Origin: Hysterangium stoloniferum
Taxonomy: Eukaryota; Basidiomycota; Agaricomycetes; Hysterangiales; Hysterangiaceae
Reading direction: 5' to 3'
Assembly (NCBI GenBank): GCA_015178975.1
Contig: WHVD01000018.1
Coordinates: 784,001-848,000, forward strand
Length of the DNA stretch: 64,000 bases
Below, piece by piece: positions 22,530-34,610 of the stretch. Made by a program: the position numbers and the translations under genes. The notes beneath the pieces are model-generated. The model was not told the origin of the DNA, ran no database searches, and saw nothing but the letters and a program-made list of their open reading frames with translations. Numbering within the stretch: the stretch's first letter is position 1; the number at the start of each line of letters is the position of its first letter.

Positions 22530-22561
22530 AGGGTGCAGCCTATAAGCTGAAGCCAAGTCCT
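22530..22561 (+). promoter_or_regulatory. Conserved box near LTR 3' end, shared by five families
   Basis: GCAGCCTATAAGCTGAAGCC with flanking GAGGGT and AAGTCC. Close versions lie in LTRs A, C, F and G at comparable positions before the 3' terminus. Contains CAGC...GCTG, able to form a small stem. Function unknown; its place corresponds to U5, i.e. the 5' leader of the element RNA. Confidence 0.5.
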
Positions 22562-22613
22562 ACTAGATTTCCTGTGGGTTCTCTGGAAACCTGCCGTGTA
22601 TGTACCCTTAACA

Positions 22614-23147
22614 GGACTTGGCTTCAGCTTATATGCTGCACCCTCGCAAATATCTGTCAGGTGTCCTTAAATTTCAGATGGGAGAAGACTAGTCCTAATG
22701 AGTACCTCATGGTGAGCTACTGATCAGGACCAAAGGATAAGTCGAGTGTTGGGCCAAGGGGTTGGGGACTGAGAGTGGGCGAGCGCATGCATAGGTGGAG
22801 AGTGGGATACTTAGTATAAGACTTCTAGACATGAATGTTGGTGTTCTGAGTCGATATTCTGATTGCCTAGTAACTACAACTACAGCGGGTTCATATACAA
22901 GTATTCGGCATCTAGAAAATACTAACTAAGGGAAGAGTGGAAACATTACTGACAAATAAACTTGACTAGGAACGGGAAGGTTACAATAAGTTCGGAGGCC
23001 ATGATTAACCGAGAGTGGAATTACAAGAAAAGGAAATAGTCTGAAGGTTACAAGTATATATAGGCATATGTGAAACAGAGTAGAATGGATCATCATAATA
23101 AAAAGGGATGTATCAGAGTATAACCAGATAGTACAAGTATATTTTGA
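22614..23147 (-). mobile_element. LTR family A, truncated at both ends
   Basis: Begins inside family A at GGACTTGGCTTC (about 55 bp missing) directly after LTR B, and stops near 23147 at the minisatellite. Aligns with 5244-5890. Confidence 0.8.
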
Positions 23148-23150
23148 TGC

Positions 23151-24330
23151 GACTCCTTTGTAACCATTGACTCCTTTTGTAACCGTTGACTCCTTTTGTA
23201 ACTGTTGACTCTGTCAGGAACCGGAAAACCCGCCGGCCTCCGGGCCCCCGGACCCCATCCTACATGCTCCCGACCCTCTATATTGTATTGTAACAACCGG
23301 AGTTCCCACGGGACCCTGTACATCAACTCGTTTATGCCTGACTCTCTGTACGCACCCCACCTGTCTGCACCTAACCCTCTGTGTCTCATACACCAGTCCT
23401 CGGACTCCACCGGACTCCGGACTCCACTCTATGTACACCCGACACTCTGTGTCTTATGTACCAGTCACCGGACTCCGACCGGACTCCTGGAACCCCTCTA
23501 ACAGAGCATAGAACCCCGCTCCTGTTATCTGTCTCTGCGTCTCACACACCAGTCATTGGAAAACCCACCGGACTCCACTGGACCTCCTGCACATCAAGCC
23601 TGTCTATACCCGACACTATCTTGTGCACCAAGTCACCGGACTCCGACCGGACTTCCGGAACCCCTCTAACTGAGCCCCGCTCCAGTTATGGTTAAATGAT
23701 CTGTCATGATTCGTTCTCTGCTCCCGTTCCGTTCCGTCCCTATTCCCAGTTTAGTATTTACCTGTTTTGTTTTATGTTTAATAGTTCTGCCTCTCATTAA
23801 TACCGGATTTGGTATTATTACATTTCACAGTCTATATAAGTCTGCTATGTTCATGTACTTAGAATCCAGTTTCAATCTCGAACTAGTTTTCCCCCGAACA
23901 AGTTTGATCCTTGAACAGTCTCTAGTCCTCTTGTCTGTCTGCACACTCGATTCCCGGAACTCCCACGGGAATTCCGGAATCTATATCTTTCTGTATGCAT
24001 TCTGTCAGCTCGAAATATGGACACCCGAATGAGTGTACGAGGGCGCAGCCTATAAGCTGAAGCCAAGTCCATCTCAGTCGTTCACCATATCTTTCTGGTA
24101 ATTATTCTGATATCACCGTTCCTTGTACTAATAATCCCCGGAACTTTCCCGGGACCTATTGCCCGGGGAATCCGTGGGACTATTTCCCGGAAGCAAGTGT
24201 GTGTTCAGAATAGTTACCGGAAACCTCCGCGGGACTATCCGTGGAGCTTTGTTCGGGAACTTAACAGACTCCTTTTGTAACCGTTGACTCCTTTTGTAAC
24301 CGTTGACTCCTTTTGTAACCTTTGATGTGA
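23151..24330 (+). repeat. 19-bp minisatellite interrupted by LTR G
   Basis: Unit GACTCCTTTTGTAACCGTT: about 3 copies at 23151-23211 and 3 copies at 24267-24325. LTR G lies between the two parts and has duplicated one GACTC. Confidence 0.9.
23212..24266 (+). mobile_element. Solo LTR, family G (1055 bp)
   Basis: TGTCAGGAACCGG...GGGAACTTAACA with the duplication GACTC (23207-23211, 24267-24271). It contains TATA (TCTATATAAG near 23830) and the shared U5 box at about 24045-24072. It is GC-richer than its neighbours and the GGAACC-like phrases recur along it. Confidence 0.88.
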
Positions 24331-24679
24331 ACACTTTCTGTTTTTTAACAGGATTCCTTTCTCAAAGAATGAGCCTCAGAAATACTTAGGAGTTGTCAAT
24401 GTGGGGAGGTTTGGGGGGCTTTACCCTCCAACAAGCCAGAGCCCACAGTGAGCAGTGGGGCAGGTCACAAAGTGACTGCCCTGCAGCATAGCAAGGGTTC
24501 CCAGGCTTGTCATATAAAGTAAAGTTGTACAGTGGATGGTGGGCACCTTTAGGCACCCACATGAGGGTGCAGAGCAACCAAATTGTCCCCAATGGGGCCC
24601 AGAAATCCCCATGAGGGTGAGCTGTCCCAGTGAGGGCATATTAGCACCCAAATTATTTAATTAGTCAGTGCAGGTGGAT

Positions 24680-24905
24680 TTCTGCACTCACAGGAGTATT
24701 TAATGGCACTGCAGGAGCATTTCTCACAGCATGGGAGCATTTGTGGTGCTGTGGAAGTATCCTTCACACCATGGGAGTATTTGTGACAAATGTGGGACTA
24801 TTTTCTAACATGGATGTATTTTATGATGTGCAGATGTACTTTCATGACACTGTAATGGTGCAGGAGCTTTTTCAACACCATGGGAGCATTCTCTTTACTG
24901 GTGTG
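24680..24905 (+). repeat. Degenerate GGGAGTATTT array
   Basis: About eight diverged units of 25-30 bp around CATGGGAGTATTTTTG or CAGGAGCATTT. Equivalent arrays: 1880-2028, 4130-4275 and, inverted, 57020-57225. Confidence 0.75.
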
Positions 24906-24909
24906 GGAA

Positions 24910-26100
24910 CACAGGAAGCCTGTGGTCAAGCCTCAAGGCTGCCACTCTTATCTCTTTACCCTCTCACCCAGCTGTCTTCTCCTCAAAGTTGCCACCTGCA
25001 ATTATTTCTCAAGATATTAAACCTTTGTCAAGGTGTGTTAACACTGTATTCAATCCCATTTAATGTTGCTTTTTCTAATTAATAATTATTTATTATCATG
25101 TTATCCTGCAGACAGAATCTGCCTCCCTTCTGGCTCTCCACTCTCCATATTAGAGGTGGCTCTTCTCTTAAGTATTTCTGGACTCTTGGGGCTATATCAC
25201 AGGTGTGGTGAGTCTGTAGCTATTATTAATCAATTCTTGCTTTTTGATTGATTAAATAATTTATTTGCAGTCAAATTGCCTTTTCCTGGCACCTCTTCGT
25301 ATTCATAACTTTCCCATACACTGTTTGAAGGCTATCCTATAATTTCCAGGTATGTTTTAGACTTCCTTATGCTGTTTTAAATTATTTATACTTTATTCTT
25401 TGCATTTTTGGGCTATTTTAAAGCCAATTATCCAGCTTATTTTTCTCTGACACTCTCCACTGCTTTTGTGAGTGCTCCCTGTGAGTATAGGTAGAGTATT
25501 GAAGGTGAGTGATGTCTCTGGAATTAATTTCAACTTTTTTTGCTCAAGAATTATTTATACAGTGAAATTGACCTTCTATTCTGTAGCTTTTTAGGTTTAT
25601 TGTTGTTTCTATTCCTCTTGGGAGATATAAAACACTGCTTTACTTTTCACATTTTTGGAGTATTTTAGACCTATTTGTCTGATTTCTTTTCCCTGGCACT
25701 TTCCACTGCTTTTGTGAGTAGAGTGGAGTATTAAAGGTAAGTTCTATCCCTGTATTTAATTTCACCTTTCTTTGCTTAATGATTTTTCAAAAAGTGGAAT
25801 TAACTCCTATTGTGTGGCTTTTTTGCTCTTTTGCTATTTCTATTCCTCCAGGAAGATAAGAAGCTCCTCAAGGTTAGTATAGATATCTTCCCTTATTCTG
25901 TGAAAATTGATTTATGCTTTATTTTTCATATTTTTCATATTTTTAATTTATTTTAGCCTAATTTAATTCAACTTATTCTCTCACTCCTCTCTTCCTCTCT
26001 GTATCAGAGTTTCTGTGTCTGCTGCTGCTGCTTAGTTTTAGATAAGCCATATAGCTCTCTTTGTCATATTGCACTGGCTTTTTGCTCTTGAGTAGATCCC
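24910..26100 (+). other. Leader region of Helitron copy 2, no ORF
   Basis: T-rich, with an imperfect direct duplication of about 250 bp (around 25380-25500 and 25620-25740, sharing CTCCACTGCTTTTGTGAGT-like phrases). GGTAAGT- and CAG-like strings occur, so it may have held 5' UTR introns. Confidence 0.4.
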
Positions 26101-26409
26101 TCCATTATTATGGATCGAACACCTGAGCGTGATCAGGCAGAGGAGCAATGGCAGCATAGGGCACAATTGCAAATGACATCTCCATCTGATCATCATCAGT
26201 GTTTAACTGTGAATTCTAATATACCACCACCTCCTCAACCATTTCGAGATCTCCATCTTCCTGTTGGTAGAGGTCAATCTGATAATCCATTTTTGGTTGC
26301 TCAGCCAGGTGGCTCTGCTGCAAGTGGCTCTGCCACAGTTGGCTCTGATGCAGAGGCTCTTTTGCTTAGGCAGAATGCAGATTTGCCACCATTACAACCT
26401 CTTAGGCAG

Positions 26410-27039
26410 TGTGAAGAGTGGTAGAAGTTCTAACTGTTCTATATACGAAGAATATCGACCGTTGAAGTACGATACCACGATGTATTGACTGTCTAAGTCT
26501 AATACGGACCGAACACGTATTGACTACTTAGTTCAATACAGTAGAGAGAAGTAGCTATCTAAAGTAAGGTAGATAGCTAGAACGAATAAGCAGAATCAAC
26601 TGGTTAAGTGCGATTCTGGACAACTGCTCGAGTGCAAGTAGAGTAGTTAGAGAGTCGAATAATAGAGTAGCGTGGATGTAGTCCACGCGAGTTGAGATAG
26701 GGATTGAGTTTCGACTGATACAGTTCGAAACTCAGTTTGAATGAGTAGCTAAGCCCATCTGTGACGGTCGAGACGATACACCAATCACAACTTACAGGAC
26801 ACTAACGGGTGTCTGGGTAAGTCGTGGTTGCGGTGTAAAAAGTGTCTGAGTTCTAAACTACGGGCGCTAGAATACATAAGTCTGGCGTGTGTGCACCCAC
26901 AAGAGTCGATGTACTGCATACATAGGTCGTTGAACTAATTATAGATATAATGAAAGAGAGAAAATAGAAATAATAAAGGAAATATAGTAAGAGCACATCC
27001 GACTATATTTCCTGAGTGTATTTCGCCATACCTCTCACA
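26410..27039 (-). mobile_element. Solo LTR, family E (630 bp)
   Basis: Plus strand TGTGAAGAGTGG...CCTCTCACA, perfect duplication GGCAG (26405-26409, 27040-27044). Interrupts the Helitron N-terminal reading frame. Confidence 0.92.
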
Positions 27040-27116
27040 GGCAGGGTCATGGACAAGGGAATAAAGCTGCTAAAATTGTCCAATCTGCACCACAACTCCA
27101 GGCACAGGGACCCATT

Positions 27117-27500
27117 TTGCAGTTAGCCCCACCACAGCATTACCATCCACCTGGAAATCCAGCTGTACAACTACCACCACCACAGCATCATTATCCACCT
27201 GGAAATCCAGTTCCACAACAACAACCTCAACCTATTTTGCAGTGGGCACCACCACATCATCCACCTGGGAATCCAGTTCCACAACAATTACAACCACCTA
27301 TTTTGCAGTGGGCATGACTACCGCTTCACCAACTACCTGGAAATCCAGTTCCATGACAACAACAACCACCTATTTTGCAGTGGGCACGACCACAGCTTCA
27401 CCATCCACCTAGAAATCCAGCTCCACAACAACAGGTACCCATTTTGCAGTTAGCATCACCACAGCATCACCATCCACCTCCACCATAGCCTCACCACCCA
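27117..27500 (+). repeat. Imperfect repeats coding a Pro/Gln-rich linker
   Basis: Repeats of roughly 60-75 bp around CACCTGGAAATCCAGTTCC and CCTATTTTGCAGTGGGCA, read as PPGNP and PILQWA. Part of the Helitron protein N-terminal half. Confidence 0.75.
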
Positions 27501-29742
27501 CCTCCACCACAATCTCACTACCCACCTGGAAATCCAACTCAACAACAACAGCGATGGCTACAGTTAGTCCTGCCTTTTGCCATGCCCCCCCCCACCTTCT
27601 GCCATACCTCCTGCCATACCTCCACCTCCCGCCATACCCCACCTCCTGTACCTCCACTTCCTGTCATGCCCCCACCTCCTGCCATTCCACAGCCTGCAGC
27701 TATGCCTTACCTCCACTTCCCATTCCACAATTGCCCATTGGACAGCAACCAGTTGTGGAGGACAGGTTTCCAAGACATAATTTGGGACGTATGGATATAC
27801 AGTGTTCAGACTGTGGAGCTTTACACTGGATGGATGAACATATCTCAAATAGCTCTAAGACACATCCAAAATTTGGCAAGTGTTGCAAGAGAGGAAAGGT
27901 GGCCCTTCCAATACTTGAGCCAGTCCCTCACACTTTTAAGGTCTCTCCTGGAGAATAACACAGACAATGGAAGGGAATTTCTCAAGAATATTCATGCCTA
28001 TAATAATGCATTTGCATTTACATCACTCAGTGTCAATTTGGATGAGTCTGTCTTGCAAGGTGGTGGTGGCCCATATGTCTTCAAAATTCATGGTGAATTG
28101 TATCACCAGCATAGCATGGTGCCTTGATTCCTTACACAGAAGGTGTATCACGTAGTTATGCTCAGCTTTACATCCATAATCCTGTATTGGCACAGGAGGA
28201 TGGATGGAGGCAGGCATTGCAGCAGAGGCAGAATCACAAAGCAAATAGAAACCTAAATAACCAAACATTTTCTGACTTGCAGGATATGATGGAGCAATAT
28301 AATCCCTGTATACAACTCTATTGCCAGGCACATGAGCGATTGAGGACACAGGCAGAGATGCCAAGGTTACATGTCAGGCTGAGCTATAAAGCTTTTAATG
28401 ATCCCAGATGGTACAATCTTCCAACCAGTGATGAACTTGCAGTCATTCTCCCTGGAGATGGTGATATAGGTCATGGTGACCCAAGGGATATTATTGTTCA
28501 GAGGAGAGGGGGCCAGTTCCATCATGTGCATGATACACAAGCCATTTATACACCATTCATTATATCATGCTCTTTCCCAGGGGTGAGTGTGGTTGGTCAT
28601 GGGACATTCCCTATGCAAATCAAAATTGGCAGCCCCAGCCTGGACAGCAGGATGAAGAAGGTGAAGATGAAGATAAAAGTCAGAAGGTGACCCAATGTGA
28701 ATATTATGCCTATCATCTGTTTCCCAGAGCAAATGAAGCCATGACTCTTTTTTATACACAAAAGCTATTCCAGCAGTATATTTTTCATGCCTGGGCAGTA
28801 ACAGAGCAGCACAGATTGAGATTTCTCAGGGATAATCAACCAAGGTTACATGCAGAACTCTACAACCAGGTGGTTGATGCCTTTACAAATCAGGATGTCA
28901 ACACAGATGCCAATAGTATTGGACAGAGGGTGATACTACCTTCTACATTTACTGGCAGTTCAAGGGATATGAGACAAATTTTGCAAAATTCATTTGCAAT
29001 TGCACGAAAGTATGGCAATGCCAGCTACTTCATCACCATGACTGCCAATCCCAAGTGGAAGGAGGTTACTGATGAATTGCTTCCTGGCCAGACTCCAGCT
29101 GATCGTCCTGATTTACTCTCCAGGGTCTTTGCTGCCAAGAAGGCTAAGTTGCTCAAGATGATCACAGAGGACCACATCTTTGGTAGAACAGTAGCCCACA
29201 TACATGTCATTGAATTCCAAAAGTGTGGTCTTCCACACATGCACTGCCTCATATGGTTTGATGACCAGAATAAGCCAAGGACACCAGAAGATGTCAACTC
29301 AATGGTTTCTCCCTGTTTTCCAGATCCTGAAACACATCCCAGACTATTTAATTTAGTAGGACAACTCATGACCCATAGCCCCTGTGGGGCTGAACATTCA
29401 AATGCTGCCTGTATGGTAGATAAGAAGTGCAGTAAATACTATCCAAAGGATTGGTGTGAAGCTACCATTGTCAATGAGGAAGGCTATCCAACATGCCGTC
29501 ACCCAAAAAATGGAAGGGTTTATCAAATTCCCAAGTTTACATATGACAACAGACATGTTGTCCCTTACTCTCCTATTTTGCTTCTCACTTTTGAATGCCA
29601 CATCAATGTTGAATTGACTTTACCAATAGGTCAATGAAGTACATGCATAAATACTGTTACAAGGGCCATTATCATACAACTATGGAATTTAGAACAACAC
29701 CAGATGAAATTCAACAGTACCTTGATGCACATTATGTCAGTG

Positions 29743-31679
29743 TGTTACGACTGTGTCGCAACCCTATCAGTTCCGAGCTTATCGCCACTTATCAACGTTT
29801 TCAAGTCACCACTTCGGAAACCATTGGCCCCGAAGCTGATGTATGTTTTCATGATGATCAAACTCTGTTTACGCCCACATCAACATAACTCGTATTGTCT
29901 GGTTAAACTTTTGATACGTCCCTTTTATTATGTTGATCCGTTCAATCCTATGTTTCACCTATGTCTATCTATATTTGTAGTCCTTGAACTATTTCCTTTT
30001 ATTGTAATTCTGCTCTCGGTATCATCGGCCTCCAAACTAATCATAAACTTCCCATTCCTAGTCAAGCTTATTGTTAATACCGTTTTCCGCCCTTCTCCCT
30101 GTTAATATTTTCTAGACGCCTGTTACTTGTATATGAACCCGCTGTAGTTGTAGTTACTAGGCAATCAGAATATTGACTCAGAATACCCTCATACATCTGT
30201 AACAGTCTCATACTAAGAATCCCCCCATCCTGTAATGTATTCAGGGGTTTCTCTTAGATAGCTTAATATATGCTATAGTGTCACAGAGCTTCAACAATAA
30301 AACAAGCAAAGGTCCAGTAATTTAAATACTGATAGATTAATGAGCTGTGCTATGAAGCTTAAACAACTCAAATCAATGCTTATTTTGATTATTGAAAGGT
30401 TCAATAGAACTGTGTATGACTCTTTTAGCAAATAAAAGAACTATTCCTTGAGAATAGGGGCTGGAAGCTGAATATATGCGCAGTAACTTGGCAGAGACTT
30501 GATATAAGAGCTTCGGATTCTTGTATGCTTATTTCTAACTATTAATAGTTATTTAACAAGGTGTTAAATAATTTATTAATAGAGAAAATAATTTGTATTG
30601 GATTATCTGAGTGCTTGTACTTGATTAATTCAATAAACTTAGGGCTGGGCCTTGAGTAATCTAGTATTGGCAGGGATTTCAGTAAGGATACTTAGATACT
30701 TATTAGGTTTATTATCTAATTAATAAGCCTAAAGGGTAGCTGTGAGGCTGGGGGAACTTAGATGATTAGCTAAGTCCAAGAGTTGCTGACAAAGATTCAA
30801 GATGCTGCAAGTGTAGGTGCTTGCAGTGAGTGTATCAGACTAAGGCTATTATTGTCCTTAGGATGATGAGGTAAGCTTCTGTGCTGTACTGTAAAATATG
30901 TGTAATAGATTGGTTTTATTGGAAACTTGGCCCTCCTTATATACATTTTGATAACTCAATGATTAGCTAACTATTTAGTTTCTGAGGTCATTAGTCATAA
31001 TGACCTCATATTCTACTCATTATTTACCCTTTGTTTATCATGTGATTCCCTTCTCTGAGACAAGGGTTCTAACCTCTTGCTTGAACATGAAGGTTCAAGG
31101 CTGTGGTCCCGGGACGGAAGCAAACGATGAGTCGGCGGAATCTAATAATGACTCGGGTAGTCACATTCGTGACTTGTGTGACTCAGGTAGTCACATTCAT
31201 GACTTTTGTGACATCCCGACATCAGAGGCTTATCTAATAAGTCACATGACTCCAAAATGCGCAAACTAGGCTGCAGCAAGGTGCCAAAAGGTAATAACTA
31301 AGTAAAATTATGCAAAGTTAAAAGGAATAGAGCCTATATTTCACAATAAAAATATAATAAAAATACAATAAATTCAAGAAAATATTAATAAATTCAAAGA
31401 AAATTAAGAGAAAATTATGAGATAAAGCTGATACCTCACACATCCGCCTTTGCATGCGCTCGCCCACTTCTGGCCCCGACCCCTTGGCCCGACGCTCGAC
31501 TTGTCCTTCAGTCCCGATCGGTATCTCGCCGAAAGGAACTCTTTAGGATTAGTCTTCACCCATCTGAAATCTAAGGACACCCACGGATATATGCGAGGGT
31601 GCAGCACATAAGCTGAAGCCAAGTCCTTCTGATTGGTCCCTGTCGGCCACCGACATTAGTCAGTTTTCAGTTCTGAACA
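29743..31679 (+). mobile_element. Solo LTR, family A, with nested LTR I
   Basis: TGTTACGACTGTG...GTTCTGAACA with the perfect duplication CAGTG (29738-29742, 31680-31684). The empty site is visible in Helitron copy 1 at 11453-11457, where the same reading frame is uninterrupted. Confidence 0.95.
30231..31440. mobile_element. Solo LTR, family I (1210 bp), nested in LTR A
   Basis: TGTAATGTATTC...GATACCTCACA with the duplication CATCC (30226-30230, 31441-31445). AT-rich; includes TCACATTCRTGACTT-type repeats near 31165-31210. No second copy is seen in this window. The LTR nature rests on TG...CA termini and the 5-bp duplication. Confidence 0.8.
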
Positions 31680-32840
31680 CAGTGCACATGAGTCTGTCTG
31701 GTGATTAATGCATAATGAACTCCATACCCAGGTTCCTGCAGTATTGGCACTTGGGGTCCATCTTTCTGGGGAAAACACTGTACTTTTTGATGGTGATCAA
31801 GGTCCTGCTCAGGCCTTACAAAGGGCAGAGTGTTCAGGAACAACTCTTATGGCTTATTTTGAAGCTAATGCCAAGGGTCTCATTGGTTATAATGGACAGC
31901 ATGCCCAGGACACATTTTATATGGATTTTCCTGAGTATTTCATATATGTACCCAAGAAGAAATCATGGAAGCCACATCAAAGTGGTTTTTCCATAGGGCA
32001 CATTCATTTTGTCAATATTGCCAGTGGGGAAAGATTCCACCGCCGTTAATTGCTCACTGTTGTCAAAGGTGCCACCTCATTTTAACAGCTCAGGACTTTT
32101 TAGGGTGAGACTTATCCCACATTTCAGCAAGCCTATGTTGCATGTGGTTTGCTTGAAGATGATCACCAGTGGCACATGTGCCTCACAGAAGCCAGTTGCA
32201 TAGAGTCTGGATTTCAACTTCACAGATTTTTTGCCATCATTTTGACCATGACCTTCCCTGCACAACCCCATGCACTCTGGAATGACTTTAAAGTATTTCT
32301 TTGTGATGATTTGAAGTTCATACTTCAGCAAAAACATGGCATTCACAATCCATCACCAAACAGCATTTATGACTTTGGTCTCTATGAGATTGATAGGATC
32401 CTCTGCTATTCTGGAAAGTCCCTCTCACACTATCCAACCATCCCAAACTGCACTGATGTTTGGGATGGGATTGTTGGCAACCGTCTCATTAGGGAGCAGT
32501 CAGATTATGATGTTGATATTGAGCATGCCAGTGCCCAAGCCAATCTTGAAAAGTGCAATCCTGAACAATAAGCTGTCTTTGAGACTATAATGAAGGCAGT
32601 GGATGAGCAGGAGCAGTAGGGCAAATTGGCTTTTGTGAATGGTCCAGGTGGGACTGGCAAGTCCTTTGTATGGAATACTCTGGCACATGCATGTTGTGAC
32701 AAGGGCTATATTGTGCTTTGTGTGGCATCCTCTGGAATTGCATCAATGATTCTCAAGGGTGGTCACACTTCTCACAGCACATTTTCAATCCCTGTTCCCT
32801 GTGAGAAGGATGCTCTATGTCATATCAACAAGGCATGAAG

Positions 32841-33602
32841 AAGGTCCAACTGATTATCTGGTTACGTTTCACATGTGAGATGAATTGCATATCTTGAGGC
32901 TGCTGCTTCCAGAATTCGATACTAAAAATACTGGTGTAGAAAACTGGGTCACTAACCAAAATGATATGGGGAAGGTACTTGAAGCACAAGTTGTGAGAGG
33001 TATCTTTCTGGAAAGGAAGATGAATCTTAAATATATAGAAAGGCTAATCTAGGATTGAGACACATACCAAAGTCATCATAAGCTCCCAAAGATGTAAGTT
33101 GGTGAGAGGATCCTACCTGCTGGGAAAATCCCTGACATCGAGGAGGTGGACTTTCATTTCTTCCAACAGATGCCCTGCATTGACTCTGGTCTCTCATGAC
33201 TTGTCATCCTCATTCCATGAAGCTCTAATGGCACTTGGACCTGACCAATTGATGGTACTTGATAAAATGAGTGGTTTAGCACAATTTTCTGTATGATTAT
33301 GTGATATGTATGTTTCAAAATTTCAAGGTCAAAAATGGCTCCATAGCAACAATGTAGCAGATGGTGAATGAATTTTGGGATATATAGTTAATACAATTCA
33401 TGTAAAAGAGTGTGAGATTACTGAAAAACATTCCAAGTAATTTGCTGTGCAATTTCTGTTGGAATTTTGGCTGTCATTAATAATCTCAATCTGATGACAC
33501 TTGTGGGTCCCATGGGGGTAGATAAGGCTAAAATGACCACCATATACCTTGGGTGAACAATTTCCTCATTCAAGGGCTCATCTCAAAGAAGAAGAGGGCT
33601 GG
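32841..33602. other. Unassigned, no gene seen
   Basis: Follows the broken helicase. Short frames only (for example 33099-33296), none recognisable, and no similarity noticed to other parts of the window. Confidence 0.4.
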
Positions 33603-34318
33603 TGCGAAGAGTCATGGAAGTTCTGACTGCTCTATATATGAAGAATATCAACCGTTTAGGTATGACACGACTATATATTGACTATTGAAGTACAATATAG
33701 AAAGTAAATAGCTGTAGTTGGCTTTAGTAGTGGTAAGACAACTAAGACAACTAAGGGAAATGGAATTGACTTTGCAGTACGATTCCCTAGCAACTATATA
33801 TTGACTATCAAAGTACAATACAGAAAGCAAATAGTTTTAGTTGGCTTTAGTAGCAGTAAGACAACTAAGATGACTAAGGAAAAATGGAATTGACCTTGGT
33901 GTACGATTCCCTAGGGTGAGTTAACAAAGTAATGAGTTGAGGGGAGGGAGGATGATACAAATAATGCGAGATGCGAGCAGAAGTCGATAGTAGCTCAAGC
34001 TTCGACTATACAATGCAAAGCTAGATAGTTGTTGTAAGTTCAAGTTAGAAGCCATTCAAGACAGCTGAGACAATACCCCAGCCATGACTTACAGGACACT
34101 AAAAGGGTGTCTGGGTAAGTCACAGTTACAGGGTAAAAGTGTCCGAGTTCCCTCTATGTGTGCTAATGTGCAGTATGCACACCCACAAGTATCAATGTAT
34201 CCACAGGCATACATACATAGATCTTCGAACTTACTAAACACAATATGTAGTAGTGGAAATAAATGAAGAAACATAAGAAGTAAAATATAATCAGAGATAT
34301 ATTTTAAGATACCTCTCA
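33603..34318 (-). mobile_element. LTR family E, 3' LTR of chromovirus 2 (716 bp)
   Basis: In minus orientation it starts TGAGAGGTATC right after the purine tract AAACTGGGGGGCAC (34319-34332) and ends near CTTCGCA at 33603. It contains two ~110-bp direct copies around 33660-33780 and 33780-33900 (both with CAACTATATATTGACTAT-like sequence). Flanks do not form a duplication. Confidence 0.75.
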
Positions 34319-34332
34319 GTGCCCCCCAGTTT
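34319..34332 (-). promoter_or_regulatory. Polypurine tract of chromovirus 2
   Basis: AAACTGGGGGGCAC immediately before the LTR start on the minus strand, in the position of a plus-strand primer. Confidence 0.55.
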
Positions 34333-34343
34333 GAAGAGCTATG

Positions 34344-34610
34344 TCAATGGAAAGGTTGGAGGACATCAGGAACTCCTCCCCATGCATCTTGAGTGGATCC
34401 CCCTAGCTGCAAGATAGCTCGGGTCCAACTTAGCCGTTTAGTCCGAAACGACTCAATAATGTCATCCCTCCTTGCCTCATCATCAGGGTATGTCAATCCC
34501 CGTAGTTTTTGAATGGAGGATACCCACCACCCATAAGCCTTTTGACGTGTTCGAATGATCGGTTGCACACCTTGACAATCCTGTGGACCCTGATCACCGG
34601 GTACCATCAA
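34344..34610 (-). pseudogene. Unrecognised ORF next to the 3' LTR of chromovirus 2
   Basis: 88 codons including TRQKAYGWWVSSIQKLRG and DDEARRDDIIESFRTKRL. Basic and acidic, well-formed protein-like sequence. Upstream on the same strand (34620-34900) the frame continues only through stops. It may be the C terminus of the extra product encoded between the chromodomain and the LTR. Family not recognised. Confidence 0.35.

Larger units (their letters stand above)
21769..22613 (+). mobile_element. LTR family B, 3' LTR of chromovirus 1 (845 bp)
   Basis: TGTTACGACTGG...TACCCTTAACA in canonical orientation, preceded by a PPT. The right flank is the interior of an LTR A, and the bases flanking the LTR do not form a duplication, as expected when the other LTR is lost. 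Subregions: TATA at 22239-22245, candidate transcript start box 22275-22286, shared U5 box 22530-22561. Confidence 0.9.
24357..32840 (+). mobile_element. Helitron copy 2, most complete in the window
   Basis: 5' module (24370-24560), GGGAGTATTTTTG-type array (24680-24905), leader (24910-26100), reading-frame remnants from 26110 to 32838 with Rep and PIF1-like helicase. Interrupted by LTR E (26410-27039) and by LTR A (29743-31679), which itself contains LTR I (30231-31440). The helicase stops after its first motifs, so the 3' end is lost. Termini not identified. Confidence 0.7.
26110..32840 (+). pseudogene. Helitron Rep/helicase protein, copy 2
   Basis: Rolling-circle transposase of the fungal Helitron type. 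Parts in order: 26110-26409 N terminus (MDRTPERDQ); LTR E; 27045-27560 Pro/Gln repeats; 27740-28130 N-terminal domain (QCSDCGALHWMDE, KFGKCC, HGELYHQHS); 28124-28690 LYIHNPVLAQEDG region; 28567-29637 Rep core with SYFITMTANPKW and HUH-type GLPHMHCLIWF; LTR A; 31686-32570 linker (HIHFVNIASGE, RLIREQSDYD); 32626-32838 PIF1-like helicase start with Walker A GPGGTGKSF (32641-32667) and VASSGIAS. About five frame changes or stops separate the parts and the helicase ends after about 70 residues. Not functional. Confidence 0.9.

Noticed and set aside
24357-24400. Helitron 5' terminus near the TCAGAAATACTTA phrase
   Set aside because: Sequence similarity between copies extends further upstream in two of three cases, so no boundary can be set.
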